NCBI GenBank assembly: GCA_023442775.1
Contig: JAEZXH010000011.1
Coordinates: 1-14,765 of the forward strand
Reading direction: 5' to 3'
DNA length: 14,765 nucleotides
DNA from: Bacillota bacterium
Lineage (GTDB): Bacteria > Bacillota > Clostridia > Tissierellales > Peptoniphilaceae
Shown here: in pieces, positions 1 through 8,123 of the stretch
Layout of the letters: every line of letters begins with the position of its first letter
Numbering within the stretch: the stretch's first letter is position 1
The notes under the pieces: generated by a model
The model's input: the letters and a program-made list of their open reading frames with translations, nothing else
Told to the model about the DNA's origin: nothing
Databases searched by the model: none
Made by a program: the position numbers and the translations under genes

Positions 1-1
1 C

Positions 2-3000
2 CTCACCAAGGATGATGACGGCAACTGGAGATCCAACGCCCCTGACTACCCGGCCACCAATGGCGACGACGGCAAGATTGTCATCACGCCGAAGGATCCG
101 GTGAAGGTCAATGACGACTGGAGCGCCAAGGGCTACGATGAGATGAAGAATCCCTCGGATTCTGGATTCACCAAGGCCCGCGATAAAGATCAGACCGCCG
201 TGCCCACCATCGACCCGACGAAGGCCGGCGACGACACCATCGCCATCACCCCAGGGACCGATGGAAACACCCCTGTCCCCGAGGGCAGTGTCATCACCGT
301 CACCGTTCCCAAGGGAACCGGCGGAGAAGAGACGATCACCCTCACCAAGGGCCCCAATGATACCTGGACCAGTGACAAGAATCCCGGGACCCCGATTAAG
401 GCGGATCCCAACGGTAAGATTCTCGTTCCCGTGGCGCCCCTTGCTCCCGAGCAAATCGTCACCGTGACCCAACAAGACCCGAACAAGAAGGTCTCCACTC
501 CTGTAAAGGTTTTGGTCACCCGGGAAAAGACGGAGAAGCCCTCCGCCGAGACCCCAACGGCCCACGACGAGAACCTCGTCATCACGCCTCCTGCAAAATC
601 GGATACCATCACGATTACCCTGCCCCCGGATAAGGATCAGCCTGGGGATGCACCGAAGACGGTGACCCTCACAAAGAACCCCAATGGGGATTGGGTCCGT
701 GAAGACGAACCGGGAACTGTCTTAAAAAACGATGGCGGCAAGCTCACCGTTTCCATGAAGGACGATGAAAAGAAGCGCATCCAGCGCGATACGCCGATTA
801 CCATCACCGCTCAGGACAAGGGACACAACTTCGATCCCTCGGAGCCCCTCGTCCTCCTGCCCGGCGCAGAGACAACGGCACCAGTGGATAAGACCGTCCA
901 AAACGAAGGTAACGATCAAAAGATTACCCTCACCGGCCACGCAGAGCCAAACTCCATCGTCACCATCACCACCCCAAGTGGTGAGACCTTTACCACTACG
1001 GCGAAGGATAACGGCGACTACTCTGTGGACATCCCAAGAGATCGGCTGAAAGATGGGGACGACTCCGTGACCATCAAGGCCCAGGCTCCTGGGAAGAACG
1101 AGTCCACCGAAGTGACGCAAAACATCGACAAGAATGGCCCTGCGGCTCCCGACATCGATCCGATGACCGATGGAGAGACGAAGGTCCTCATCACGCCGAA
1201 GGACGACAGCTCCACCATCGTCGTGGAACTGCCCGATGGCAAGACGGTGACCCTCACAAAGACGGGCACCACCTGGACCTCCTCGGATCCGGACAACAAC
1301 CCGGTGAGCATGGAGGGGGACAAGATTGCCCTCACCACGCCCGTTCTGGAAGTCAACCAAAAGGTCTTCGCCAAGGCCTATGACGACCTCGGGAACCCCT
1401 CGGACCGCAGTAGCAACACGGTTCAGGCGAAGAATCCCACTCCCGCACCTGGCCTTGAAAAGCCACAAGCAGGAGATGAGACGCTCACTATCACCCCGGA
1501 CCCCAACGCACCGAAGAACACCACACTCGTGGTGAAGGTCCCCAGTGCCGACGGTACGGAAAAGACCATCACCCTGACGAAGGATGACAATGGCAACTGG
1601 ATCAACCAAGACGACCCGAAGAACCCCATCGTTCCTGAAAATGGAAAGGTGAAGGTCCCCGTGGAACCCTTGGCTCCGAGAACCACCATCACCGTCACCC
1701 AAGAGGAACCCGGAAAGACGCCGACGAGTACCACCGAAGACGTCACCCCCGTTCCCACCAACGACCCGACAGTGAAGACCCCTGAAGAAGGAGACAATCA
1801 CATCGACGTGTTGCCTCCCGCCGATGCGGACACCATCACCGTTACCCTCCCAGGAGGCGAGAAGGTCGTGGTGAACAAGACTCCCGATGGATGGAAGAGC
1901 CCCGATGGAAAGACCTTGACGCCGGATAAGGATGGGTACATCCCCGTCCCTGTGGACCCCGAAAAGGTCATCAAGAACATTCCCATCAACGTCACCACAC
2001 AGGATAAGGAACACAAGAAGGATCCCTCCAACAGCGTTCCCGTGACTCCTACGGAACGTGGCACCCTCCCCGTTCCCGTCTTCGAGACGGTCCACAAGGG
2101 AGACACCACCGTTGGCGTCACCCCGCCAGAGGGAGCCGATGGCATGACCATCACATTCCCTGGAGGAAAGACCACAGAACTTCAAAAGCAACCCGATGGA
2201 AGCTGGGTCCCCGTCGTCGATGGAAAGCCCGATACGGCGAACCCCATCAAGGAAGACCCACAAAAGTCTGGCGTCCTCGTGATTCCCCTTCCCGACGGCA
2301 CGAAGCTCACGGAACAAGACACCATTGGCGCCGACGCTAAGGATTCCACGGGCACGAAGAAGCCAAGTCACGGAGAGACCACGGTGAGCGACAAGGAAAA
2401 ACTTGACGCCCCGGATCTCCTGCCCCCTGATAGAGCGGACAAGACCATCTCCTTCAAGCCGAAGGATCACGCCGATAAGACCGTCATCACCGTCACTGAC
2501 AAGAATGGCACTCCCACCACCCTCACCGTGGTGAAGGGACAAGATGGGAACTGGACCCTCGAAGGAGATCCCACTCCACTTCCAGTCGATGGAAATGGAT
2601 GGATCGCCGTCTCCTACAAGGGCTTCGAAGGTGGAGAAAAGATTTCCGCCCACCACGAAGACTCGACGAACACCTACGATCCCTCCGATGAGCGGGCCAC
2701 CACTGTCAGTGGCACGACCCAGACGCCAGACGCGCCGAAGGTCACCATCGACAACCCCGCCATCCACAGAGATAGCCCAAGTCTCACCCTCACTCCGGAC
2801 AATGCGGACAAGATTACAGTCACCATTCCCGCCGAGGGAGGAGACAAGACCATCACCCTCGAGAAGGGCGATGACGGCAATTGGACCTCTGATGATCTCA
2901 CCTTTACCCCCGCCCTCGACAACGGCAAGATTGTCGTGACGATTCCTGACTCCGTCCACCTCGAAGTGGGCAAGGACGTCACCGTCGTCGGCGAAAACGA

Positions 3001-3660
3001 AGTGGGCGCAGGGGAACCCGATACGAAGGAAGTCACCCCAGACGGACCTTCCGCCAAACCCACCACGCCGGTGCAAGAACCAAAGAGAGACGGCTTCGTG
3101 CCCATCACGAGCACGACCACAGAGCCGAACCCCGACGGCACCTACACCCTCGTGGATAAGAATGGCGACCCCATTACGGATAACGGCAAGCCCGATGGTA
3201 ACCCCATCACCGCAACGCCGGATAAGGACGGCAAGCTCACCTTCCTCGTGCCCGATGGCATCTTGAAGGACGGCGACCCCGTTGGCGTGCGCGTGGAAGA
3301 ACCCGGCAAGACCCCGAATGAGAGCGACAAGATCCTCATCGACGGCAAAGGCCCCAACGTCCTCGTCGAAGGACCGGTGCGCCCCGCCGATAAGACCATC
3401 TCCCTCATTCCCGACGATGCCGAGTCCATTACCGTGAAGATTCCTACCGACGGAGGCGACAAGACCGTCACCCTCGAAAAGGGAGACAATGGCTGGACCT
3501 CCAGTGACCCGAACTTCCCCGTGAAGGAAGACGGCGGAAAACTTCTCATCGGCGTTCCCGAGAACACCACCCTGAAGGGCGGCAAACCCATCACCGCCAA
3601 GGGCAAGGATCCCCTCGGAAACGAAGGCCGTGAAGACACCACCTACGTCACCGACTCCAC
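2..3660 (+). repeat. Tandem array of about twelve diverged Ig-like repeats
   Basis: The TLTK...W core, or a diverged form of it, recurs near 2, 340, 665, 1245, 1570, 1855, 2160, 2525, 2850 and 3455, a period of about 300-330 bp. Two units differ. The one at about 880-1140 has a GHAEPNSIVTITTPSG core like classical Big_6 domains, and the one at about 3050-3350 lacks the Trp core. The units are diverged in sequence, so this is an old array rather than recent slippage. Boundaries are approximate because they were read by eye from the translation. Confidence 0.8.
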
Positions 3661-5026
3661 GGATGAGGGAACGAACCCGCCGATTATCCCCGTGGAAAAG
3701 GATCCGAACACTGGAGAAGACGTCCCGACACCTCAGGGCATGGTGAAGCTTACCTTTGAAGCAGATCCGAGTTATGGACACCTGCTCCATCACGGAGAAA
3801 AGACCTCTCGCGTCAGCTACTTCGTGGATCCTGGATTCCCTGTGAGCGCCGACTTCGCGCCGACGATTGTCGCCGAAGATGGCTACTCCGTCGCAGGACG
3901 CTCCTGGACCATGGACTTGCCGGCGACGATTACCCAAGACACCACCATCTATGCCCGCTTCGTCAAGGACGAGGCGACGACACCTCCCGTGTCCCCAGGC
4001 ACTGATGAGGGTGAGATCCCCGAAGGATATCACCGCGTCGTCTTCGTCGCAGATCCCAACCAAGCGGATCTCCGTGGTCAGACGGTGTACTTCGTCAAGG
4101 ACGGCACGGAAATTGGCTATGACAAAGCTCCCGCCATCTACCCGAAGAACGGCTATGGCTTGCAAGATGAGCCCTGGTCGGTCCGCCTGCCCATCATCGT
4201 CAACAGCGATGTGACGATTCACGCACAATTAAAGCGCGTCCAAGATTATGTGCCGGTGCAACCGGTAGAACCCTCGGGCCCGAGCATTGTTCACCCGATT
4301 CCTCTCATCGTCAACCCGGTGAAGGAAGTGGTGAAATATGTGGAAAAGGATGCAAACATCCAGATTCACAAGGCCTATGTCTTCGGATATCCCGATGGAA
4401 GTTTCCGTCCGGAACGCAGCATCAGCCGTGGTGAAGTGGCGGCAATCTTTACCCGCCTCATCACTGGACAGGATAATCAACTGAACCACGCCACCGCCTA
4501 CTCCGATGTGACGGCGAACATGTGGTACTCTGGGGCCATCCACTTCCTCTCGGAAAAGAAGGTCCTCACCGGTTATCCCGACGGAAGTTTCCGTCCCGAC
4601 GCACCGATTACCCGTGCAGAATTTGCCACCATCGTCGCCAAGGTCAAGGCCTTGCGCGGTGAGAGTGCAAGCTTCCCCGACGTGGCCGGTCACTGGGCCG
4701 ATGGCGCCATTGGTGCCGTGGCTCACGCTGGATACGTCACGGGATACCCCGATGGCTCCTTCATGCCGGATAAGAACATTACCCGTGCAGAAGCGGTGAC
4801 CATCACCAACAAGATGCTCGATCGCCAAGGCGACCACGGCTTCATCACCACCACCCACGACATCGTGCGGTACAATGACGTCGCCGAAAGTCACTGGGCA
4901 TTCGACAACATCTACGAAGCCTCCGTCACTCACCTCTACTCCCGCCCCGATGGAACCCTCCATCAAGAGGCATGGAAGAAGATTGTGAAGAAGGAAGACC
5001 TCTTAGGAGGACTTCTCGCAGCCTGA
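2..5026 (+). CDS. Giant SLH-anchored surface protein with Ig-like repeats (5' partial)
   Basis: The frame is open from base 2 and an Ig repeat is already under way there (LTKDDDGNW at 2-28), so the start and any signal peptide lie upstream. A GTG at 101 is internal, not a start. The visible part is 1,674 residues. Bases 2-3660 encode about twelve repeats of roughly 100 residues, each with a core like ITVTxP..G..TVTLTK..dGnW. They are rich in D, N, G, P, T and K and resemble bacterial Ig-like (Big) domains. Two related modules follow at 3740-3977 and 4028-4240, then a Pro/Val linker. SLH motifs lie at about 4361-4490 (N-terminal half weak), 4496-4660 and 4670-4834, with a degenerate fourth at about 4869-4986. 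The first three carry GYPDGSF and xTRAE/SRGE signatures. SLH domains bind secondary wall polymers, so this is probably an exported S-layer-like protein or adhesin; its ligand is unknown. A terminator follows the TGA directly. Confidence 0.93.
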   Translation, partial: LTKDDDGNWRSNAPDYPATNGDDGKIVITPKDPVKVNDDWSAKGYDEMKNPSDSGFTKARDKDQTAVPTIDPTKAGDDTIAITPGTDGNTPVPEGSVITVTVPKGTGGEETITLTKGPNDTWTSDKNPGTPIKADPNGKILVPVAPLAPEQIVTVTQQDPNKKVSTPVKVLVTREKTEKPSAETPTAHDENLVITPPAKSDTITITLPPDKDQPGDAPKTVTLTKNPNGDWVREDEPGTVLKNDGGKLTVSMKDDEKKRIQRDTPITITAQDKGHNFDPSEPLVLLPGAETTAPVDKTVQNEGNDQKITLTGHAEPNSIVTITTPSGETFTTTAKDNGDYSVDIPRDRLKDGDDSVTIKAQAPGKNESTEVTQNIDKNGPAAPDIDPMTDGETKVLITPKDDSSTIVVELPDGKTVTLTKTGTTWTSSDPDNNPVSMEGDKIALTTPVLEVNQKVFAKAYDDLGNPSDRSSNTVQAKNPTPAPGLEKPQAGDETLTITPDPNAPKNTTLVVKVPSADGTEKTITLTKDDNGNWINQDDPKNPIVPENGKVKVPVEPLAPRTTITVTQEEPGKTPTSTTEDVTPVPTNDPTVKTPEEGDNHIDVLPPADADTITVTLPGGEKVVVNKTPDGWKSPDGKTLTPDKDGYIPVPVDPEKVIKNIPINVTTQDKEHKKDPSNSVPVTPTERGTLPVPVFETVHKGDTTVGVTPPEGADGMTITFPGGKTTELQKQPDGSWVPVVDGKPDTANPIKEDPQKSGVLVIPLPDGTKLTEQDTIGADAKDSTGTKKPSHGETTVSDKEKLDAPDLLPPDRADKTISFKPKDHADKTVITVTDKNGTPTTLTVVKGQDGNWTLEGDPTPLPVDGNGWIAVSYKGFEGGEKISAHHEDSTNTYDPSDERATTVSGTTQTPDAPKVTIDNPAIHRDSPSLTLTPDNADKITVTIPAEGGDKTITLEKGDDGNWTSDDLTFTPALDNGKIVVTIPDSVHLEVGKDVTVVGENEVGAGEPDTKEVTPDGPSAKPTTPVQEPKRDGFVPITSTTTEPNPDGTYTLVDKNGDPITDNGKPDGNPITATPDKDGKLTFLVPDGILKDGDPVGVRVEEPGKTPNESDKILIDGKGPNVLVEGPVRPADKTISLIPDDAESITVKIPTDGGDKTVTLEKGDNGWTSSDPNFPVKEDGGKLLIGVPENTTLKGGKPITAKGKDPLGNEGREDTTYVTDSTDEGTNPPIIPVEKDPNTGEDVPTPQGMVKLTFEADPSYGHLLHHGEKTSRVSYFVDPGFPVSADFAPTIVAEDGYSVAGRSWTMDLPATITQDTTIYARFVKDEATTPPVSPGTDEGEIPEGYHRVVFVADPNQADLRGQTVYFVKDGTEIGYDKAPAIYPKNGYGLQDEPWSVRLPIIVNSDVTIHAQLKRVQDYVPVQPVEPSGPSIVHPIPLIVNPVKEVVKYVEKDANIQIHKAYVFGYPDGSFRPERSISRGEVAAIFTRLITGQDNQLNHATAYSDVTANMWYSGAIHFLSEKKVLTGYPDGSFRPDAPITRAEFATIVAKVKALRGESASFPDVAGHWADGAIGAVAHAGYVTGYPDGSFMPDKNITRAEAVTITNKMLDRQGDHGFITTTHDIVRYNDVAESHWAFDNIYEASVTHLYSRPDGTLHQEAWKKIVKKEDLLGGLLAA
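3740..4240 (+). repeat. Two copies of a ~75-residue module between Ig array and SLH region
   Basis: Copy 1 (3740-3977) and copy 2 (4028-4240) share an order of elements: a V.(L/F).(F/V)xADP strand, a YFV(D/K) strand, a PxIxxxxGY segment, a W(T/S)(M/V).LP motif and a final T(I)xAxx strand. About 50 bp of Pro/Thr/Glu-rich linker separates them. The layout recalls short beta repeats of the InlB/Flg_new type, which often stand before wall anchors, but I assign no family with certainty. Confidence 0.6.
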
Positions 5027-5027
5027 G

Positions 5028-5057
5028 AAAAAGCGACCCCTCGAGGGTCGCTTTTTT
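5028..5057. terminator. Bidirectional intrinsic terminator between the SLH gene and rodA
   Basis: The perfect stem AAAAAGCGACCC / GGGTCGCTTTTT has a 5-nt loop (CTCGA) and a T-run at 5052-5057 on the + strand. The opposite A-run at 5028-5032 becomes a T-run on the - strand. It starts 2 nt after the surface-gene stop and lies about 20 nt beyond the rodA stop, so it can end both convergent transcripts. Confidence 0.92.
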
Positions 5058-5077
5058 GTGTACAAAAAAACCTCCGC

Positions 5078-6220
5078 TCACATCTTGCGATGGAAGCGAA
5101 GGCTCATGACGAGGCCCACACAGGAGAGGATCATAATCTGGAAGGTCCCCCCGTAGGAGAAGAAGGGGAGGGGAATCCCGGTGATGGGCATGAGGCCTAG
5201 GTTCATGCCGATGTTTTCCCAGATGTGGAAGAGGAGCATCGAGGCGATGCCCACACTCATGAGGTGGCCCATGGTGTCCTTGGAGGCACGGCCAATCTCA
5301 ATGAGGCGATAGAGGAAGAAGAGGTAGAGGAGAAGGAGGGCGGCTCCTCCGAGAAATCCCAGTTCCTCGACGAGGACGGGGAAGATGGAGTCCGTGGACT
5401 TCGTGGGAATGAAGTTGTACTGGGTCTGGGAGCCTTGAAAGAGTCCCTTCCCCGTGAGGCGTCCCGAGCCGATGGCGATGCGGCTCTCGTAGTACTGGTA
5501 TCCCGACCCGGAGGTGTTGGCCTCTGGGTTGAAGAAGTCGAGGATGCGCTTCTTTTGGTACTCGGCGAGGAAGGGATAGGAGAGGGGTAGGGCCAGGATT
5601 CCCGCGGCGATGGCACCGAGGATCACCTTCCAGGAAATCTCTGCAAAGAAGAATATGCAGGCGATGAAGAAGACAAAGACGATGGCGGTCCCGAAGTCGG
5701 GTTGGAGTCCAATGAGAAGGACGGGGAGGATGGCAACCCCAACGGCGATGAAGAAGTTTCTCGGCGTGTTAATCTCCCCGAGTCGCTCCAGGAGGGTGGA
5801 GAGGGAGAGGATGAGGCCCACCTTCACAAACTCCGAGGGCTGAAAGTTCAGGGGTCCGACTCTTAACCAAGAACGACTCCCCCATGTGGAATCCCCGTGG
5901 CCGAAGACCAAGGTGGCGAGGAGAAGGAGGATGCAGAGGACGTAAATGGGGACGGCGAGGCGTTTCCAGATGCGATAGTCGATGGCGGTGAAGACTCCCA
6001 TGCCAATGAGTCCGAGGACCGTGGCGATGCTCTGGCGCTTCAGCTGTGCATTTGTCCCATAGCTTAAGGTGGCACTCTTTAAGACGACGAGGCCAAAGGC
6101 CAAGAGGGCGAGAACCGTCAAGATGAGGCCGAAATCGATGCGGCGACGCCATGGAAAGGGGTCCTTATTGAGAAAAGCCTGGCGAAAAGACGGGGAGAAC
6201 CCCCGGCGAAAGAATTGCAT
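5078..6220 (-). CDS. rodA: RodA, SEDS-family peptidoglycan glycosyltransferase
   Basis: This 380-residue polytopic membrane protein polymerises lipid II glycan strands for side-wall growth, working with a class B penicillin-binding protein. SEDS signatures are visible: GLQPDFGTA, which holds the conserved catalytic-site Asp, YQKKRILDFFNPE, SGRLTGKGLFQGSQ, PTKSTDSIFPVLVEELGFLG and MPITGIPLPFFSYGG. The GKG..GSQ and TD.IF motifs favour RodA over FtsW. About ten hydrophobic segments are present after a basic N-terminal stretch of about 30 residues. I chose the ATG at 6220 because a strong AAGGAGGG lies 5 nt upstream; the frame stays open further upstream but that part is not membrane-like and crosses the promoter. 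It is a single-gene unit, with an extended -10 upstream and a shared terminator downstream. No mreBCD or PBP2 gene is in view. Confidence 0.95.
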   Translation of the reverse strand: MQFFRRGFSPSFRQAFLNKDPFPWRRRIDFGLILTVLALLAFGLVVLKSATLSYGTNAQLKRQSIATVLGLIGMGVFTAIDYRIWKRLAVPIYVLCILLLLATLVFGHGDSTWGSRSWLRVGPLNFQPSEFVKVGLILSLSTLLERLGEINTPRNFFIAVGVAILPVLLIGLQPDFGTAIVFVFFIACIFFFAEISWKVILGAIAAGILALPLSYPFLAEYQKKRILDFFNPEANTSGSGYQYYESRIAIGSGRLTGKGLFQGSQTQYNFIPTKSTDSIFPVLVEELGFLGGAALLLLYLFFLYRLIEIGRASKDTMGHLMSVGIASMLLFHIWENIGMNLGLMPITGIPLPFFSYGGTFQIMILSCVGLVMSLRFHRKM

Positions 6221-6225
6221 AACAT

Positions 6226-6233
6226 CCCTCCTT
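6226..6233 (-). promoter_or_regulatory. Ribosome binding site that fixes the rodA start
   Basis: On the minus strand AAGGAGGG lies 5 nt before the ATG at 6220. It rules out the longer upstream open frame as the start of rodA. Confidence 0.85.
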
Positions 6234-6247
6234 CGATGATTGGTTCT

Positions 6248-6256
6248 AGTATACCA
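6248..6256 (-). promoter_or_regulatory. Extended -10 promoter element for rodA
   Basis: The minus strand reads TGGTATACT, a TGN extension plus a near-consensus -10 (TATACT), about 28 nt before the rodA ATG. The best-spaced -35 position (about 6271-6276, ATCTCT) is poor, which fits an extended -10 promoter. Assigned by eye only. Confidence 0.55.
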
Positions 6257-6313
6257 TAGTGCCCCTCGGTAGAGATTTGAAAGAGGGGCATGTCCCCACG
6301 TGTTTGTTCGTCG

Positions 6314-6322
6314 TGGTACAAT
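6314..6322 (+). promoter_or_regulatory. Extended -10 promoter element for the queG operon
   Basis: TGGTACAAT is a TGN extension plus a -10-like TACAAT, 22 nt before the queG ATG. No good -35 hexamer is seen 17 nt upstream (CCCCAC). It faces away from the rodA promoter and would drive the seven-gene operon. Confidence 0.5.
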
Positions 6323-6344
6323 AAGAAGAGATTGGAGGGAGAGG

Positions 6345-7265
6345 ATGAGAGAGGACGTGTTCAACCAGGGTCTCGACGTCGCCGTGACGAGTGCCGAGGA
6401 CTTGGAGGAAGAGGAGGCGTTAGGCCGCCGTGAAGCCCTCGGCTTTTCTCCCTTTGAGAGCAAGGAGATTGCCCTTCGCCTCTCTCCAAAGGCCCTCCTC
6501 CCCTCGGCGAAGAGCATCCTCGTCTTTTGCCTCAACTACTACAGCGAGAATCATCCCCTCCCCGATGGGTGTGGCCGCCTTGCGCGGATCTCTCGGGGGC
6601 GGGATTATCACCTCATCTTGGGAGAGGAAATCTCCCGCTACGCCAAGGAGAAGAATCTTCACGGAAGAGTCCTCGTGGACAGCCATCCCCTCTTAGAGCG
6701 GGCTCTGGCGGCGCGGGCGGGTCTTGGGTTTCTCGGACGAAACACCCAGCTCATCCACCCCCACTTTGGGTCCTACGTCGCCCTGGGGCTCTTTCTCTCT
6801 GAAGAGGAGCTTCCCGAGACGAAAAGGGAGCTTCGCGATGGTTGCGGAGATTGTCACCGATGCTGGGAGGCCTGTCCCGGGAAGGCCCTCGGCCCTTGGG
6901 GACTCAACCCCGCTCGGTGCCTCTCCCAAATCACCCAGGAGAAGCGGCCGCGCACAGAAGAGGAGGGGAAAATCCTCGGCGGTCGACTCTACGGCTGTGA
7001 CGTCTGCCAAGAGGTCTGCCCGAAAAACACCGTGGCGAAGATTTGTTCCCAGACCCTCCATGGGGAGCTGACGGAGTTTGTAAACCTCGAGGAGCTACTC
7101 ACTCTTTCGAACCGTCAGTTTAAGGAACGGTTTGGCCACTTGGCGGGGGCGTGGCGAGGGAAGAGGCCATGGGTGGAGAATGCCTTGGCGATGGAGGTGA
7201 GAGATGGTCATCGGGGTCATGGAAGTGGGACTGAAGATTCCCGGGAGTTTTTCCTTAAAGGATAA
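6345..7265 (+). CDS. queG: Epoxyqueuosine reductase QueG
   Basis: QueG reduces epoxyqueuosine to queuosine at the wobble base of GUN-anticodon tRNAs, using cobalamin and two [4Fe-4S] clusters in the cytoplasm. In this 306-residue protein the conserved Asp lies in VDSHPLLER (residue 112), followed by GLGFLGRNTQLI. Ferredoxin-like cysteines are at 167/170/173/177 (CGDCHRCWEACP), 192 and 218/221/225 (CDVCQEVCP). It is a short form without the C-terminal HEAT-like extension of some homologues. I chose the ATG at 6345 because GGAGG lies 6 nt upstream; a GTG at 6300 also opens the frame but sits before the -10 element. The last 20 codons overlap ylxP by 62 nt and look unlike the family. It is the first gene of the operon; the other queuosine genes are not in view. 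Confidence 0.93.
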   Translation: MREDVFNQGLDVAVTSAEDLEEEEALGRREALGFSPFESKEIALRLSPKALLPSAKSILVFCLNYYSENHPLPDGCGRLARISRGRDYHLILGEEISRYAKEKNLHGRVLVDSHPLLERALAARAGLGFLGRNTQLIHPHFGSYVALGLFLSEEELPETKRELRDGCGDCHRCWEACPGKALGPWGLNPARCLSQITQEKRPRTEEEGKILGGRLYGCDVCQEVCPKNTVAKICSQTLHGELTEFVNLEELLTLSNRQFKERFGHLAGAWRGKRPWVENALAMEVRDGHRGHGSGTEDSREFFLKG

Positions 7266-7479
7266 GCGAAGAGTCCGCCAATCCCTGACGAGTCGCCTGC
7301 GCCGCATGGGCTTTAGCGTCGCGGAGGTCGCCGACGAGGAGAGTCATAACCACCTGGTCCTCGGCCTCTCCTTTGTGAGTGCCTCGGAGCAAATCGTGGA
7401 GAAGAAGTTGGATGAAGCCCTGTTTCTCATCGGGGAAATGGGGGAAATCTGTGAGTTGGAGAGGGAGAGTTTTCGATGA
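7204..7479 (+). CDS. ylxP: YlxP-like DUF503 family small protein
   Basis: This 91-residue protein matches the DUF503/YlxP family. The N-terminal pattern V(G)V.EV.L.IPG..SLKDKRRV..SL..R is clear (IPGSFSLKDKRRVRQSL), as are VAEVADEE and a late VEKKLDEAL helix. YlxP genes often lie near nusA-infB-rbfA in Gram-positive bacteria, and a ribosome-assembly or RNA-related role has been proposed without firm proof. Here it sits between queG and nth. The start at 7204 is supported by GGAGGTGA ending 3 nt upstream of the ATG and by alignment of the family N-terminus. It begins inside queG (62-nt overlap, +1 frame) and its stop overlaps the nth start as ATGA. Confidence 0.88.
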   Translation: MVIGVMEVGLKIPGSFSLKDKRRVRQSLTSRLRRMGFSVAEVADEESHNHLVLGLSFVSASEQIVEKKLDEALFLIGEMGEICELERESFR

Positions 7480-8123
7480 GACGACAGCTAAACCGAAAAG
7501 AAGTCCAGGAAGTCCTCGACGTGTTGGAGGCCACCTACCCCGACGCCCAGGCGGAACTGGACCACAGAAATCCCTTTGAGATGCTCATCGCCACCATCCT
7601 CTCCGCCCAGTGCACCGACGTGCGGGTGAACATGGTGACGAAGGACCTTTTCCCCGCCTATCCCACCCCCGAGGCCATGGGAAGCCTCACCCAAGAGGAG
7701 CTCGAGGCCTGGATCAAGCCCTGCGGCTTCTTTCACACCAAGGCGAAGAACATCCTCGCCACCTGCCACATCTTGACGGAAGACTACGGTGGGAAGGTCC
7801 CCGAGACCATCGAAGAGCTGGTGAAACTCCCTGGCGTTGGGAAGAAGACGGCAAATGTCGTGGCGAGTAACTGTTTTGACGTGGATGCCATCGCTGTGGA
7901 TACCCACGTCTTTCGGGTGAGCAACCGCATTGGCCTCGCCAAGGGGAAAACCGTGGAGGTGGTGGAGGAGGAGCTCATGAAGCGGGTGCCGAAAGACCGC
8001 TGGAGCCATGCCCACCACGTCCTCATCTTCCACGGACGGCGGACCTGCGCCTCCCGAAAGCCCCACTGTGAACGCTGCACCGTCACCGATTGGTGTCTCG
8101 ACTATCAAAGGAGAACGAAGTGA
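7476..8123 (+). CDS. nth: Endonuclease III (DNA glycosylase/AP lyase)
   Basis: The 215-residue enzyme, close to the usual family length, excises oxidised pyrimidines and cleaves the abasic site by beta-elimination during base-excision repair. The helix-hairpin-helix LPGVGKKTANVV carries the catalytic Lys (K124), and VDTHVFRV carries the catalytic Asp (D142). Their 18-residue spacing equals that of E. coli K120/D138. The C-terminal [4Fe-4S] motif C-x6-C-x2-C-x5-C is intact (CASRKPHCERCTVTDWC). Translation is probably coupled: its ATG overlaps the ylxP stop (ATGA) and its TGA overlaps the next start (GTGA). Confidence 0.96.
   Translation: MRRQLNRKEVQEVLDVLEATYPDAQAELDHRNPFEMLIATILSAQCTDVRVNMVTKDLFPAYPTPEAMGSLTQEELEAWIKPCGFFHTKAKNILATCHILTEDYGGKVPETIEELVKLPGVGKKTANVVASNCFDVDAIAVDTHVFRVSNRIGLAKGKTVEVVEEELMKRVPKDRWSHAHHVLIFHGRRTCASRKPHCERCTVTDWCLDYQRRTK

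Noticed and set aside
2..3660. CRISPR-like or recent satellite repeat array.
   Set aside because: The periodicity is about 300-330 bp, the units are diverged and all lie in one reading frame, so these are protein-domain repeats.
722..4228. A 1,168-codon open frame on the minus strand inside the surface-protein gene.
   Set aside because: It is antisense to the clear Ig-repeat frame and its translation has no family features. The GC-rich third positions and repeated codons (GTC, ACC, GAC, AAG) remove stops from the opposite frame over the whole array.
4229..4966. A 245-codon minus-strand open frame opposite the SLH region.
   Set aside because: It is the shadow of the SLH domains, which are recognisable on the plus strand; no RBS or family match is seen.
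6221..6535. N-terminal extension of rodA to a start at 6535.
   Set aside because: The added 105 residues are not membrane-like, overlap queG and the promoter region, and lack an RBS. The ATG at 6220 has AAGGAGGG at ideal spacing.
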